NCBI GenBank assembly: GCA_963922205.1
Contig: CAWUHX010000043.1
Span: 1-64,000, forward strand
DNA from: Romanomermis culicivorax
Lineage: Eukaryota > Nematoda > Enoplea > Mermithida > Mermithidae
Direction: 5' to 3'
DNA: 64,000 bases
Shown piece after piece: positions 63,036 through 64,000 of this stretch. A program made the position numbers and the translations under genes. Every line of letters starts with the position of its first letter. Position 1 is the stretch's first letter. Under the pieces are notes generated by a model, which worked only from the letters and a program-made list of their open reading frames with translations, searched no databases and was not told the DNA's origin.

Positions 63036-63230
63036 TACAGTAGGGTGTCACACAATGCTTATGTAACTACAGTAGGGTGTCATGCAGTAACTACAGTGGG
63101 GTGTTATGCAATACTCATGTAACTACAGTAGGGTGTTAGACAATATCCACGCAACTACAGTAGGGTGTTATGCAATTCCCACGTAACCTCAGTAAGGTAT
63201 TAGCAATCTTTTGTGTACCTACAGTACGTA
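63036..63230 (+). repeat. 32-bp minisatellite, right part
   Basis: About six units beginning CTACAGTAGGGTGT with ends varying (ATGCTTATGTAA, ATATCCACGCAA, ATTCCCACGTAA), decaying after 63200. Confidence 0.85.
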
Positions 63231-64000
63231 GTCTCTTGCGATGTATTGTGCAATGTTTTTCTATCAAGAATATCCCTTTTAGACCTACAGTAAGCTGAGT
63301 AATTTAAAATTTATAGTAATCATTGTATTTGAGTAATCTTCAAATTTGAGCACTAAACAGCTGAATAACCTGGCGTCTGTCTAGAATAATTTGGCTGCAA
63401 GCTTTTTTGGTCTACTTCATCTAAAATGAGTGTGCTTTACCAATTTTGGTTGGAAGTGAAAAATTGTAGCAGTAGTTTGTTTGCTACATAATTCTGGTAA
63501 TCTCAATATACATGGTGCTCAAAACATCATTCAACAAGAAAGAGAATGTATTGGGTCTAAATTTCCATTAAAAAATGATACATTGAAAATTTTTATTGTA
63601 TTTTTCAACCCGAAACACTTCGCCTTAATGAAAAGATATACAAAGCTATAAATATCACATGCTCATTCTAAAAAGTACACTTGGAAGCATGGGATAGCAG
63701 CATTCTTGTGAACTGGTCTAATATGTTTTATTCATCAATATTCTTTTAAGCTTCGGGGACTTTTTTGCGAGGTTTCATTTCAAAATGATTTTAAAAACAC
63801 TTTAATCACATTTTCTCAAGAGTAATAAAAACTATATTATATTGGCGGCTTAAAATTCGCCAGTAGCCAACACTCAAAGTAAAATCCACATCCCCCAGAT
63901 TAAAAGCCGAGCTAGGGTTACGATTCAATGTTTTATCACAGCTGCCAGAATGGGAAAATCGCCTTGAGTAAACAAATACATATACTATCGTTTCGGAAGT
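63231..64000. other. No gene recognised
   Basis: Unassigned AT-rich sequence to the end of the window; no exon, RNA gene or transposon terminus seen. Confidence 0.4.

Noticed and set aside
61652..63230. CRISPR-like 32-bp repeat
   Set aside because: Units are back-to-back with no spacers; this is a minisatellite interrupted by a mariner.

Overview
The window looks like nuclear DNA of a small-bodied invertebrate animal. Evidence: one spliced host gene for a mitochondrial complex I subunit with consensus GT..AG introns; Ty3/Gypsy-class LTR elements; CR1-like LINE tails; hAT, mariner, Mutator-like and Harbinger-like DNA transposons; and tRNA-derived repeats. I cannot assign a phylum. Bases 1-26 appear to be the PCR adapter used in ultra-low-input PacBio genomic libraries, so the window starts at an untrimmed contig end, and the specimen was probably tiny. 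This adapter match is from memory.

Layout. 1-4744: repeats, a GC-rich block and unassigned sequence. 4749-14067: a 9.3-kb LTR retroelement on the + strand with 4-bp target duplication TGAT. 14068-21885: dispersed families A (poly-G/poly-C), B (GGCGC-loop-GCGCC hairpin), C, D and I, small inverted-repeat elements and a LINE tail. 21886-23716: a Mutator-like element with a FLYWCH-like fragment. 23726-27216: another LINE tail, a Harbinger-like MITE and a tRNA-derived SINE. 27234-41176: the host gene, read as NDUFB4 in three exons; its 12.7-kb first intron holds nested DNA transposons, several with perfect 8-bp target duplications. 41177-46826: families F and G. 46827-55912: a second LTR retroelement, minus strand, TSD AAAG. 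55913-64000: a degraded transposon with 85-bp inverted ends, second copies of F and G, and a mariner inside a 32-bp minisatellite.

Main result. Both LTR retroelements have the order gag - envelope-like glycoprotein - protease/RT/RNase H/integrase, with the glycoprotein gene between gag and pol instead of after pol. In both, the glycoprotein frame and the pol frame are the same reading frame, separated by exactly one stop codon (TGA at 9504-9506 in element 1; TAG at 50970-50972, minus strand, in element 2). The two copies have clearly diverged, so this looks like a conserved architecture. It may make an Env-Pol readthrough product or descend from a single Gag-Env-Pol polyprotein. Both copies carry frameshifts and stops in gag and pol. 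The glycoprotein ORF of element 1 is uninterrupted.

The rest is mainly a record of nested insertions, and no other host gene was recognised. The intron insertions can be ordered by target duplications: a 250-bp tandem tRNA-Thr-like repeat is split by a 4.7-kb hAT-like element, which itself contains two more hAT elements. A Harbinger-like element contains a hAT element, which contains a third element bounded by inverted arrays of an 18-bp repeat.
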